Below are positions 32,509 to 40,314 of a stretch of DNA of 64,000 bases, in pieces (position 1 is the first letter of the stretch; the number at the start of each line of letters is the position of its first letter). The notes below the pieces were generated by a model, which made no database searches, was not told the DNA's origin, and worked only from the letters and a program-made list of their open reading frames with translations. Where the stretch lies: assembly GCF_009766005.1 (NCBI RefSeq), contig NZ_LMUK01000060.1, positions 64,409-128,408 of the forward strand. The letters are read 5' to 3'. The position numbers and the translations under genes are program-made. This DNA comes from Bradyrhizobium sp. S69 (lineage in GTDB: Bacteria; Pseudomonadota; Alphaproteobacteria; Rhizobiales; Xanthobacteraceae).

Positions 32509-32736
32509 TTAAGTAGGCCTATCTTCCTTGTTAATATGACTTATATTTCGCGCATGTACGTACATAAACTGAGTTATACTCCTAAGATGCCTCAGTCGAG
32601 GTCGGCCGCCAGGCAGGTAAGAATTCAGACGCCTCATCGCACCGAACCCGCGCCAGGCGTCGAGCACCCAGCCGTGGTCTCCAGATTGAACTCCGGGCGG
32701 ATAAAAATCTCTGAAATCAGCTGAAACTGACTCAGC
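32509..32736 (-). pseudogene. Matching frame in repeat unit B, 5' end broken
   Basis: The frame equivalent to unit A is open for about 75 codons and ends at the same TAA. A one-base insertion near 32735 puts a stop codon just before it, so the ATG used in unit A cannot be used here. It is best read as a decayed duplicate of the unit A frame. Confidence 0.35.
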
Positions 32737-32913
32737 CTAGTTGGTTAGTGCCCTGCATTCATGTGCGGCGGTCGACCAGACCAGAGCCCCAGTGCCCATC
32801 GACCCATCATATTGGAGCGAGCGGTTCTCAGCTCCGAGCGGTCACTAACTTTATATGCTGGGCCAAATAGCTATCTAAATTCCAAAATCAGGCAACTTTA
32901 CTTGGTGCAGGCT

Positions 32914-32952
32914 AAAAGAAGACCGCCGCCATCCTTGCGGACGACGGCGGTC
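32914..32952 (-). terminator. Rho-independent terminator-like hairpin, minus strand
   Basis: On the minus strand GACCGCCG and CGGCGGTC form an 8-bp perfect stem (32921-32928 with 32945-32952), followed by TCTTCTTTT. No annotated gene lies directly upstream of it, so it may end a non-coding transcript that starts between 33063 and 33230. Confidence 0.6.
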
Positions 32953-33002
32953 AATGATACACGACGATCACGGCGGAGATTCCAACCCGAGCCGAGAAGC
33001 TG

Positions 33003-33065
33003 GTTAGTACACCGCGCGTCCCCTTCCAGAAGGGATGCTGCCTAGGCGGGCATCGGTGTACTACC
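33003..33065. other. Highly structured inverted repeat with internal hairpins
   Basis: TAGTACACCG (33005-33014) is the exact complement of CGGTGTACTA (33054-33063), extendable to 12 pairs with one bulge through flanking GG/CC. Inside are a second hairpin (CCCTT-CCAG-AAGGG) and an ATGC...GCAT pair, giving a branched, cloverleaf-like fold of about 60 nt. With the terminator about 50 bases further on the minus strand it forms a small-RNA candidate. It could equally be a mobile repeat unit. Confidence 0.45.
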
Positions 33066-33230
33066 AGACTTCGCTTGTTTTTGAAACGTTCAGGGCGCTC
33101 CTGCAGATCTGCGTTGAATTTACGCAGCGAGTCTCGTCCCACTTGTGAATCTCGCCCCGCCGCCGCCCTCTCGGACTGCTCGCTGGAGCCGCCGTTGTGA
33201 TCGGCGTGCCGTCGTTCTGGATGCTCCCCC

Positions 33231-34211
33231 ATGAAAACCTACGCCGGCCCGGTCTCCGACCATTTCGACGGCACGCATTTCTTCGATCCCGATGGATCGC
33301 CGCCAAAATCTCTCAGGGAGGTACTGCGCTGGCAGCTTGGTAGCGGCCGGAAGCGCGGAAAGTGGCCAGAATGGGTGCCGAGCCCGTATGCCGATACGCC
33401 GCCGCCGCGCGTCGAGGGCGAGCGAATGCGGGTCTCGTTTGTCGGCCATGCCAGTTGGCTGATCCAGACCGCGGGGCTGAATATCCTGGCGGACCCCGTT
33501 TGGTCGGAACGCGCCTCGCCAATGGCCTTCGCCGGGCCGAAGCGTCACAACGATCCCGGCATCGCGTTCGACAAATTGCCGCCGATCGATATCGTGCTGG
33601 TGTCGCACGGCCATTACGATCATCTGGATCTCGCAACGCTGTCGAAGCTTGCCGCGAAATTCTCGCCGCGGGTGATCACGCCGCTCGGCAACGACATCAC
33701 CATGCGCGCGGCTGATCGCGCGATCAAAGCCGAGGCGTTCGATTGGCACGACCGCGTCGAGCTCGGCCATCACGTTGCGGCGACTTTGGTGCCGACGCGG
33801 CACTGGACGGCGCGCGGATTGTTCGACCGCAACAAGGCGCTGTGGGCGAGTTTTGTCCTGGAGACGCCGGCGGGAAAAATCTACATCGTTGGCGATTCCG
33901 GCTATGGCGACGGCAAGCATTTTCGCAACGTGCGGGAAGCCCATGGGCCGCTGCGGCTGGCGCTGCTGCCCATTGGGGCTTACGAGCCACGCTGGTTCAT
34001 GCGCGATCAGCACATGAATCCGTCAGATGCCGTGAAGGCCCTGGCCGATTGCGGCGCGCAACAGGCGCTGGCGCATCATCACGGCACCTTTCAACTGACC
34101 GATGAAGCGATCGAGGCGCCGGCCGAGGCGTTGGGCGCCGCACTCGATGAAGCCAAAATTCCTCGCGAGCGGTTTGTCGCGCTCAAGCCGGGGCAGGTGT
34201 TGGAGATCTAA
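33231..34211 (+). CDS. MBL-fold metallo-hydrolase (NAPE-PLD-like)
   Basis: A 326-residue metallo-beta-lactamase fold protein. It has VSFVGHASWLIQTAGLNILADPVW, the metal-binding HGHYDHLD (about residues 125-132), further histidines in PTRHWTARG and the Asp in IVGDSGYGDG, and HHHGTFQL near the end. The sequence order WSERASP...GPKRHNDPG and VPTRHWTARGLFDRNKALW is that of the NAPE-phospholipase-D-like branch. Bacterial members are mostly uncharacterised; phospholipid or UlaG-like ester hydrolysis are options. ATG follows TGGATGCTCCCCC, a weak site. Confidence 0.88.
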   Translation: MKTYAGPVSDHFDGTHFFDPDGSPPKSLREVLRWQLGSGRKRGKWPEWVPSPYADTPPPRVEGERMRVSFVGHASWLIQTAGLNILADPVWSERASPMAFAGPKRHNDPGIAFDKLPPIDIVLVSHGHYDHLDLATLSKLAAKFSPRVITPLGNDITMRAADRAIKAEAFDWHDRVELGHHVAATLVPTRHWTARGLFDRNKALWASFVLETPAGKIYIVGDSGYGDGKHFRNVREAHGPLRLALLPIGAYEPRWFMRDQHMNPSDAVKALADCGAQQALAHHHGTFQLTDEAIEAPAEALGAALDEAKIPRERFVALKPGQVLEI

Positions 34212-34244
34212 TTTTTCTTCGTCGTCCCGGCGAACGAGGCTGTG

Positions 34245-34376
34245 AAGCTATTTCGACGGCATCCCGAGGTGCGAGCTCTTGCGAGCCTCGAAGGATGGCA
34301 GCAAGCACGGAGCTGAACATCATCCTTCGAGACGCGGCGAAGACGCCGCTCCTCAGGATGACGTCCGAGATAGCTG
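34245..34376. repeat. Inverted-repeat element, family 1, further copy
   Basis: Arms AGCTATTTCGACGGCATCCC and GATGACGTCCGAGATAGCT with inner CCTCGAAGGATGG/CATCCTTCGAG arms. It is very similar in layout to the element at 7400-7531 and lies between the convergent MBL and SIMPL genes. Confidence 0.85.
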
Positions 34377-34409
34377 CTTAGGCTTCTTCGCCTGCACGAC
34401 CGATAAAAA

Positions 34410-35123
34410 CTACTGCCCCGGCTTGATCGTCCAGGACACGCTCACGTTCACCGAAAGTGTCTGTTCGCCTTGTGCGACGGGCGTTATCGCCATCGGCGCT
34501 ACGGCCATCATCTTGCCGCGGAACACCGGGCCCGGGGAGCCTTCTTCGGAGATGCTGAGCGGCGCGCCGAGCGTGACGCCGGCGGCTTTGGCGTAGATAT
34601 CGGCCTTGCGGCGGGCGTCGGCGACGGCCTGTTCGCGGGCGTCATCCAGCAGCTTCGAGGCCTGCGACACCATGAAATTGATGCCGCCGATATCGTTGGC
34701 GCCGGCGCCGACCAGAAGGTCGATGGTGCTCGCGACCCTGGTGACGTCGTGCAACCGCACCGTGACCTGGTTGCTGGCGCGGTAGCCGACGATGGCATTG
34801 GTGGTGCTGCGGTTCGGCGCGCTTTGCGGCTGCAGCGACAGCCGCGAGGTCTGGATATCCTTGGCATCGATGCCCGCGGCCTTCAGCGCCAGCAGCACTT
34901 TGCCCATCGTGACGTTGTTGGCCTCGGAGGCCTCGCGCGCGGTCTTGCCGTCCGAGGTGACGCCGGCCTCGACCTGCGCCAGATCTGGCGCCACCGATAT
35001 CGCGGCTTCGCCCGAGACGGTGATCGCCGGTGGGAAATCGGTCTGCGCCAAGGCCGGCGTCGCCAGCAACGCGCTGGCGCCGATGGCGGCGGCGAGCCAT
35101 GCGGTGTGTCGCGCAGGGTTCAT
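34410..35123 (-). CDS. Secreted SIMPL-domain (DUF541) protein
   Basis: A 237-residue protein with a signal peptide (AAAIGASALLATPALAQ, cleavage about residue 26) and one SIMPL domain: PPAITVSGEAAISVAPDLAQVEAGVTSDGKTAREASEAN..., QTSRLSLQPQ, GYRASNQVTVRLHD and the DARRKADIYAKAAGVTLG segment. Such periplasmic proteins form ring-like oligomers and have been linked to oxidative stress. GAGGA lies six bases before the ATG at 35123; an ATG at 35135 overlaps the upstream gene's stop (ATGA), so the two genes are translationally coupled. Confidence 0.9.
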   Translation of the reverse strand: MNPARHTAWLAAAIGASALLATPALAQTDFPPAITVSGEAAISVAPDLAQVEAGVTSDGKTAREASEANNVTMGKVLLALKAAGIDAKDIQTSRLSLQPQSAPNRSTTNAIVGYRASNQVTVRLHDVTRVASTIDLLVGAGANDIGGINFMVSQASKLLDDAREQAVADARRKADIYAKAAGVTLGAPLSISEEGSPGPVFRGKMMAVAPMAITPVAQGEQTLSVNVSVSWTIKPGQ

Positions 35124-35131
35124 GATTGTCC

Positions 35132-35875
35132 TCATTTCAGTGGCACAAACACGTTGATCACCAGTCTGTCCTCCGCGGTCTTCAGGGGATCGGTGATGTA
35201 TTCCTCGATGAAAGTATCCTTGGCCTCGAGTTTCTTGTCGTCGAGGTGGTTGGTGATGGCCTCGTAGGTGTTGTCCATGTTGTCGTAGGAGCCGCGATGG
35301 ACAAACTTCAGCGCTTTGCCTTCGGGGGATTTGCCGAGGCTCATGTCTTTGGTCAGGTTCTTCGGCTCCTGATCGACCGGCATCTCCGCGAGGTAAGTGA
35401 ACCCGGTATCGTCGGTCGAGGTGTAGACGATCATCGGATTGCCCGATCGCGCAATGCTCTGCTTGTCGAGCAGGGCCGTTAGCGACTTGAACGACTCCAT
35501 CAAGGTGTCGAACGCCGAATCCCAATTGGCGGTGCCCTTGAGGATCACGACCTTTTTCGGCGTCAGCGCGATTTCCTCGCCGAACGGATCCGCGGTCTGG
35601 ACCGGCGCGACCGGCGGCGGCGCAGGGCTCTGGGATGCCGCGGGGCTATCGGCTGGCGATTTGTTTTCGGCTGGCGGCGGGACCGGCGTTGCCGAGGGAG
35701 CCGGGGTGGGGGCCGGTGTCGGGGTCGCGGCAGCAGCCGGGGTGGCCGCAGGGCTCGCAGCAGCAGGGCTCGCGGCCGGCGGCGATTGCGCCAGCGCGGG
35801 GGCGAAACCAAGCGAAATCGCGGCTACCGATACCAGCGCGACCAAGGCAGAGCGGAAACGGCGAATCGAATTCAT
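35132..35875 (-). CDS. Secreted protein with low-complexity linker and GyrI-like domain
   Basis: A 247-residue protein: signal peptide (LVALVSVAAISLGFAPALAQ, cleavage near residue 31), a Pro/Ala/Ser/Thr-rich linker of about 65 residues, then a GyrI-like small-molecule-binding domain ending with FVHRGSYDNMDNTYEAITNHL and the canonical EEYITDP...VINVFVPLK. GyrI-like domains usually act as cytosolic effectors or regulator domains, so an exported one is unusual. It overlaps the downstream SIMPL gene by four bases. The ATG at 35875 is chosen because a signal peptide follows at once. Confidence 0.82.
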   Translation of the reverse strand: MNSIRRFRSALVALVSVAAISLGFAPALAQSPPAASPAAASPAATPAAAATPTPAPTPAPSATPVPPPAENKSPADSPAASQSPAPPPVAPVQTADPFGEEIALTPKKVVILKGTANWDSAFDTLMESFKSLTALLDKQSIARSGNPMIVYTSTDDTGFTYLAEMPVDQEPKNLTKDMSLGKSPEGKALKFVHRGSYDNMDNTYEAITNHLDDKKLEAKDTFIEEYITDPLKTAEDRLVINVFVPLK

Positions 35876-36084
35876 CCAATGTTCTCCAAGGCATCTGACA
35901 TGACATCTGACATGGCATATCCGCTTTGCGTGGCTTGTCCCGGCCCAATCTCGCGAAGCATAGCCATACCTAACACGCAAGTTCGTTTCTCGTCCCATGA
36001 CAGATACGTCATGCGCCTCTGCGGCGGAGGCTGGCCAATTCGGCATCACTGGCCATATAAGGCAGGCATAAATCGGGATATTTC

Positions 36085-36957
36085 ATGAGCGCGCTCGCCA
36101 ACCACGCGTTTGCCAAGATGAACGGGATCGGCAACGAAATCGTCGTGGTCGATCTGCGTGACAAGCCCGCCGCGGTGACGCCGGCGGAAGCGCGCGCGGT
36201 TGCTTCGCCCGCCGGGGTTCCGTTCGACCAGTTGATGGTGCTGCAGCCGCCGCGGCTGCCGGGCACCGAGGCCTTCATCCGAATCTACAACAATGACGGC
36301 TCGGAAGCCGGCGCCTGCGGCAACGGCATGCGCTGCGTCGTGCGCCGGCTGTTCGAGAACACCGGCCAGGCCAGCGCCACCTTCGAGACCGCAGCCGGCC
36401 TGTTGAATTGCTGGCAGGGCCCCTCCGCCGATCTCTATACGATCGACATGGGTCCGCCGAAATTCGGCTGGAAGGATATTCCGCTCGCCGAAGAATTTCG
36501 CGACACCCGCTATATCGAATTGCAGGTTGGGCCGATCGATGCCCCGCTGCTGCATTCGCCATCGGTGGTCTCGATGGGCAACCCGCATGCGATCTTCTGG
36601 GTCGACGACGTCAACGGCTATGATCTCGCGCGGTTTGGGCCGCTGCTGGAAAATCACCCGATCTTCCCGGAGCGCGCCAATATCACGCTGGCGCATATCG
36701 TCGACCGCGATCACATCACGATCCGCACCTGGGAACGTGGCGCCGGGCTCACCAAGGCCTGCGGCTCGGCGGCTTGTGCGACCGCGGTGGCGGCGGCAAG
36801 GCTCAGGCGCGCCAATCGCATCGTCAATATCGCGCTGCCCGGCGGCGACCTCGCGATCGAATGGCGCGAGCGTGACGACCATGTGTTGATGACGGGCACC
36901 GCGACCTTTGAGTATGAGGGCCGCTTCGATCCCGCTTTGTTTGCGTCCGTCGCTTAA
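36085..36957 (+). CDS. dapF: Diaminopimelate epimerase
   Basis: DapF (290 aa) converts LL- to meso-diaminopimelate for lysine and peptidoglycan. Both catalytic cysteines are visible, in DGSEAGACGNGMRC (about residue 77) and TKACGSAACATAV (about residue 225). AFAKMNGIGNEIVVVDLRD starts the protein as expected. The next gene mtaB begins right at the stop codon, so the two are coupled. No diaminopimelate pathway partner is adjacent. Confidence 0.97.
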   Translation: MSALANHAFAKMNGIGNEIVVVDLRDKPAAVTPAEARAVASPAGVPFDQLMVLQPPRLPGTEAFIRIYNNDGSEAGACGNGMRCVVRRLFENTGQASATFETAAGLLNCWQGPSADLYTIDMGPPKFGWKDIPLAEEFRDTRYIELQVGPIDAPLLHSPSVVSMGNPHAIFWVDDVNGYDLARFGPLLENHPIFPERANITLAHIVDRDHITIRTWERGAGLTKACGSAACATAVAAARLRRANRIVNIALPGGDLAIEWRERDDHVLMTGTATFEYEGRFDPALFASVA

Positions 36958-38238
36958 GTGATGGGCGTCGAAGTCGTTACCTTTGGCTGCCGCCTCAACG
37001 CCTTTGAATCCGAGGTAATCGCGCGCGAGGCCGAGAGAGCGGGCCTGGTCGATACCGTCGTGATCAACAGTTGCGCTGTGACCAATGAGGCTGTGGCGCA
37101 GGCCCGGCAATCGATCCGGCGCATCAAGCGCGAACGGCCCGGTGCGCGGATCGTCGTCACCGGATGCGCGGCGCAGACCCAGGCCCAGATGTTTGCCGAC
37201 ATGGCCGAGGTCGATCGCGTCGTCGGCAATGACGACAAGATGCGCGGGGAGGCGTGGCGTGCGGCGCGCGCGGTGTTCGAGCGTGCGCCGGCATTCGGCA
37301 TCGGCGACAGCGAGAAGATCGCGGTCGCCGACATCATGTTGGTCACCGAAATGGCGCCGCATCTGCTGGATGGATTCAAGGCAGGTCTGCCACGGGTGTT
37401 CGTGCAGGTGCAGAATGGCTGCGACCACCGTTGCACGTTTTGCATCATCCCCTATGGCCGCGGCAATTCGCGCTCGGTGCCGATGGGCGCCGCGGTCGAC
37501 CAGGTCCGCGCGCTGGTCGCGCGCGGCCATGCCGAGATCGTGCTGACCGGGGTCGATCTCACCAGTTACGGCGCGGATCTGCCGGGCGAGCCGAAACTCG
37601 GCCAACTGACCAAGCAGATCCTGCGTCATGTGCCGGAATTGAAACGGTTGCGGATTTCCTCTATCGATTCCATCGAGGTTGATCGCGATCTGCTCGACGT
37701 GATATCCGACGATGAACGCCTGATGCCGCATCTGCATCTGTCGCTGCAATCCGGCGACGATTTGATCCTGAAGCGGATGAAGCGGCGCCATTCCAGAGGC
37801 GATGCGATCGAATTTTGCGCGCAGGTGCGGCGGTTGCGGCCGGACATCGCGCTCGGCGCCGATATCATCGCCGGCTTTCCGACCGAGACCGAGGAGATGT
37901 TCGCGCGCTCGCAGGATCTGGTCGATGAATGCGGTCTCACCTTCCTGCACGTCTTTCCCTATTCGAAACGACCGGGCACGCCGGCGGCGCGGATGCCGCA
38001 AGTGGCGGGCGATGTCATCAAGCAGCGCGCCGGGCGCTTGCGGGCGGCAGGCGAGGCGGCATTGACGCGGCGGCTGGTGTCGGAGCTAGGCCATCAGCGC
38101 AGCGTGTTGATCGAAAGTGCGGTGCAGGGCCGCACCGAACATTTCATTCCGGTCGATATCAGCGGCGAGACGCCGGGCGCGGTACGGAAATTGACCATCA
38201 GCGGAAACGACGGCGCGCGATTGACGGCGGTGGCGTAA
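36958..38238 (+). CDS. mtaB: tRNA t6A37 methylthiotransferase
   Basis: MtaB (426 aa) adds a methylthio group to t6A37 in tRNAs reading ANN codons. It is a radical-SAM enzyme with an N-terminal UPF0004 domain (VEVVTFGCRLNAFESEVI, VTGCAAQTQA), the radical-SAM cluster motif GCDHRCTFCIIPYGRG (CxxxCxxC, about residue 155) and a C-terminal TRAM-like domain (QRSVLIESAVQGRTEHFIPV). The likely start is GTG at 36958, directly after the dapF stop, or ATG at 36961. Confidence 0.94.
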   Translation: MMGVEVVTFGCRLNAFESEVIAREAERAGLVDTVVINSCAVTNEAVAQARQSIRRIKRERPGARIVVTGCAAQTQAQMFADMAEVDRVVGNDDKMRGEAWRAARAVFERAPAFGIGDSEKIAVADIMLVTEMAPHLLDGFKAGLPRVFVQVQNGCDHRCTFCIIPYGRGNSRSVPMGAAVDQVRALVARGHAEIVLTGVDLTSYGADLPGEPKLGQLTKQILRHVPELKRLRISSIDSIEVDRDLLDVISDDERLMPHLHLSLQSGDDLILKRMKRRHSRGDAIEFCAQVRRLRPDIALGADIIAGFPTETEEMFARSQDLVDECGLTFLHVFPYSKRPGTPAARMPQVAGDVIKQRAGRLRAAGEAALTRRLVSELGHQRSVLIESAVQGRTEHFIPVDISGETPGAVRKLTISGNDGARLTAVA

Positions 38239-38249
38239 GCCGCGCCGGT

Positions 38250-38315
38250 CAGAGCGTTTTCGAGCGAAGCGGGCACCGGTTCGCGTGAAGAAAACGCGTC
38301 AAAACAAAAGACTAA
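38250..38315. repeat. Intergenic element, family 3, second copy
   Basis: CAGAGCGTTTTCGAGCGAAG through AAAACAAAAGACTA, nearly identical to the copy at 18700-18768. It lies between the convergent mtaB and DUF2336 genes. Its right end, CTA, is the stop codon of the DUF2336 gene on the minus strand. Confidence 0.88.
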
Positions 38316-39427
38316 TGCGAGGTCGACTTGACCTGCCAGAATCGAAGCAGGCGATGGGCGTTGTCGGCGGCGAGCTTGGCGTATTCGGCCTTGGCCTTGG
38401 CCAGTTCATGCAGCCCGATCGAGCCGGTCGAATAGCGGCACTCCAGGATCGCGCCCGTGGTCTCCCAGCTCAGCCCTGCGACCTTGCAGGGAACCAGGAT
38501 ACCGTCGTCGCGAAGGCTTTGCATCAAGGAACGAATGACCTCGATGGTGGATTTCGACAACACGGCGAGCGCCGCGACGGTCTCTTCATATTTTCGCGCC
38601 TTGGCAAAGGCCAACACGGCCGCTTCAGTGAGTTTGCCGCTGTCCTTGAGCTGCGCCACAAAACGCCTGGCCGAGGTAAAGTCGCGCGCCACCGACATTT
38701 CGCGCTCGACGCCGGCCGAGACATTGGCGATCGCGCTGCGAATTTCTTCGAAAATATGGGCCGGTGCGCGTGACAACAGCCGCGCCCGGACCGCCTCCGT
38801 CGCATCGCGCAGCAGTCGATGACGAAGCTGCGGCGGCAGATCGACCCGGATCCCGGTCTCGACCGCGAGCTCGGGATCGGATTCAGCTTGCGCCACCACC
38901 ACGGCAAACCCGTTTGCCGAAACCCGCGCGCCGGGATTTTTGACGAGCCGGCGGCTCACCGATGGATAATGGCGGGCCAACAGCGCGTCGGTGACGACTT
39001 CCTGCAACCACCAGCGCCCGGAAATCGCCAGCAGATGCGGCTCGCCTTTGGTCTGCGCGATTTCGACCAGGTCTTCCGGGCTCAGACGGGGAGATTCGCT
39101 CAAGACCGGGCCGGCGACGGTGATCTCGTCATGATGCGCGAGGCGGCGGATCACGGTGGGCGGCGCCTGTGCAATGGGCGCCAGTTGTTCGCTCATTTCG
39201 GCCAGCGCGATCCGCGCGCTGACATCGGCGATGGCGCGAAGCTCGATGGTCTTGATCAGGCGCTCGAGTACGTCGTCGAACAACTCGATCTGTTCGGCGT
39301 TCAGGCTGCCGGCGGAGAGCAGGAAAAGCTCGGTGACGCGCTTGACGGTCTCCAGGCCTTTTTCGGGGGAACCGATTTTGATCGCGGCTTCGACTTCATC
39401 GACGATCGATCGCGCGGGGTGCAGCAT
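38312..39427 (-). CDS. DUF2336 domain-containing protein
   Basis: A 371-residue, mostly helical cytosolic protein of the DUF2336 family found across Alphaproteobacteria. The early FDDVLERLIKTIELRAIADVSARIALAEMSEQLAPIAQAPPTVIRRLAHHDEITVAGPVLSES-like segment (residues 50-115), DLVEIAQTKGEPHLLAIS and the PSVSRRLVKNPGARVS region are typical. Function is unknown; HEAT-like helical repeats are inferred. It sits alone between mtaB and a divergent short gap before the pseudouridine synthase. Confidence 0.85.
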   Translation of the reverse strand: MLHPARSIVDEVEAAIKIGSPEKGLETVKRVTELFLLSAGSLNAEQIELFDDVLERLIKTIELRAIADVSARIALAEMSEQLAPIAQAPPTVIRRLAHHDEITVAGPVLSESPRLSPEDLVEIAQTKGEPHLLAISGRWWLQEVVTDALLARHYPSVSRRLVKNPGARVSANGFAVVVAQAESDPELAVETGIRVDLPPQLRHRLLRDATEAVRARLLSRAPAHIFEEIRSAIANVSAGVEREMSVARDFTSARRFVAQLKDSGKLTEAAVLAFAKARKYEETVAALAVLSKSTIEVIRSLMQSLRDDGILVPCKVAGLSWETTGAILECRYSTGSIGLHELAKAKAEYAKLAADNAHRLLRFWQVKSTSH

Positions 39428-39563
39428 TGCTCGTCCTGAGCCATTGGGGGCCGTTCTCGGCCAACGCTCTGGTGTAGGACGAACCCCTGAAGGTTCGGTA
39501 AAAGTTTAGCAATGTCGCGAGGTCGCAGATGTCGCACCCGCACCGGAGAACTGCACCGTAGAA

Positions 39564-40286
39564 CTACTGGCCGTTCCAGCCGCAGGCCTTGAGCCGTTCG
39601 TGCAAATGCGCCGGCGCGGGTGCCACTACGCTTATCGGATCCTTGTTTTTCGAGATCGGGATCACGATGCCGCGGGAATGCAGATGCAGGGTCGGCTCGC
39701 CGAAGCGCGGACCGTTGCCGTAAATATTGTCACCGACAATCGGCCAGCCCGAGGCAGATGAATGCACCCGCAATTGATGGGTGCGGCCGGTCACGGGTTC
39801 CATCGCGAGCCAGCTGAGGCCATTACCACGGCCCAATACTTTCCAGTTTGTGACGGCCTTTTGCCCTTCCGGGTCCGGCTTCTGCCACCAGCCGCGCTCG
39901 GCATTGAGGCGGCCGAGCGGCATGTCGATGGTGCCCTCGTCCTCGGCCGGGCCGCCTTCGACCACCGCCCAATAGGTTTTGGAAATTTTGCCATGCTTGA
40001 ACAGCAGGCCGAGCGAGGCGGTCGCCTTGCGATGACGGCCGAGCACCAGGCAGCCGGACGTATCGCGGTCGAGCCGGTGGGCCAGCACCGGAGGGCGCGG
40101 CAGGCCGAATCGCAGCGCGTCGAACGAGGATTCCAGGTTGGCGCCGCCCTTGGGCCCGCGATGCACCGGCAGCCCGGCCGGCTTGTCGATCACCAGCATC
40201 AGCCCGTCGCGATGGAGCACGCGGGCCTGGATTTCTTCCGCCGTCAATGCGGGAACATCAAGGCGTTCGTTGTGACTTTCGTTCAT
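39564..40286 (-). CDS. RluA-family RNA pseudouridine synthase
   Basis: A 240-residue pseudouridine synthase with the catalytic aspartate in AHRLDRDTSGCLVLGR (about residue 72), the KTYWAVVEG strand and the final substrate motif EPVTGRTHQLRVHSSASGWPIVGDNIYG. No S4 domain is present at the N-terminus, which separates it from RluC/RluD; it is closer to the RluA/TruC group. Which rRNA or tRNA position it modifies cannot be told. It is divergent from ftsY. Confidence 0.9.
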   Translation of the reverse strand: MNESHNERLDVPALTAEEIQARVLHRDGLMLVIDKPAGLPVHRGPKGGANLESSFDALRFGLPRPPVLAHRLDRDTSGCLVLGRHRKATASLGLLFKHGKISKTYWAVVEGGPAEDEGTIDMPLGRLNAERGWWQKPDPEGQKAVTNWKVLGRGNGLSWLAMEPVTGRTHQLRVHSSASGWPIVGDNIYGNGPRFGEPTLHLHSRGIVIPISKNKDPISVVAPAPAHLHERLKACGWNGQ

Positions 40287-40314
40287 GGCGCGAAACCGCT
40301 AACACACCCCCAAC

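Larger units (their letters stand above)
31990..32775. repeat. 331-bp tandem repeat array: partial, two full copies, partial
   Basis: Two adjacent full units (cores at about 32071-32401 and 32402-32733) share roughly 93-94% identity at a period of 331 bp, counted from CGCCTAGTTGGTTGGCG at 32071 and again at 32402. More diverged partial units flank them: sequence at about 31990-32070 matches the end of a unit, and 32734-32775 matches the beginning. Each unit has a GC-rich half and an AT-richer half, and an ACTGAG...CTCAGT inverted repeat is kept in both. The whole 31888-33230 gap (1.34 kb) contains no plus-strand gene I can support. Confidence 0.9.

Noticed and set aside
32031..32724. Two similar plus-strand frames (120 and 103 codons) within the 331-bp repeats
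   Set aside because: Most differences between the copies change the amino acid in this frame, while the minus-strand frame shows mostly silent differences; 331 is not a multiple of three.
31990..32775. Possible CRISPR array
   Set aside because: The period is 331 bp with whole-unit similarity; there are no short repeats with unique spacers and no cas genes.
32951..33232. 93-codon minus-strand frame opposite the MBL gene start
   Set aside because: It runs through the structured inverted repeat and ends at the terminator hairpin; no ribosome site, so a non-coding reading is preferred.
36046..38001. 651-codon minus-strand frame opposite dapF and mtaB
   Set aside because: Shadow frame spanning two genes whose catalytic motifs are on the plus strand.
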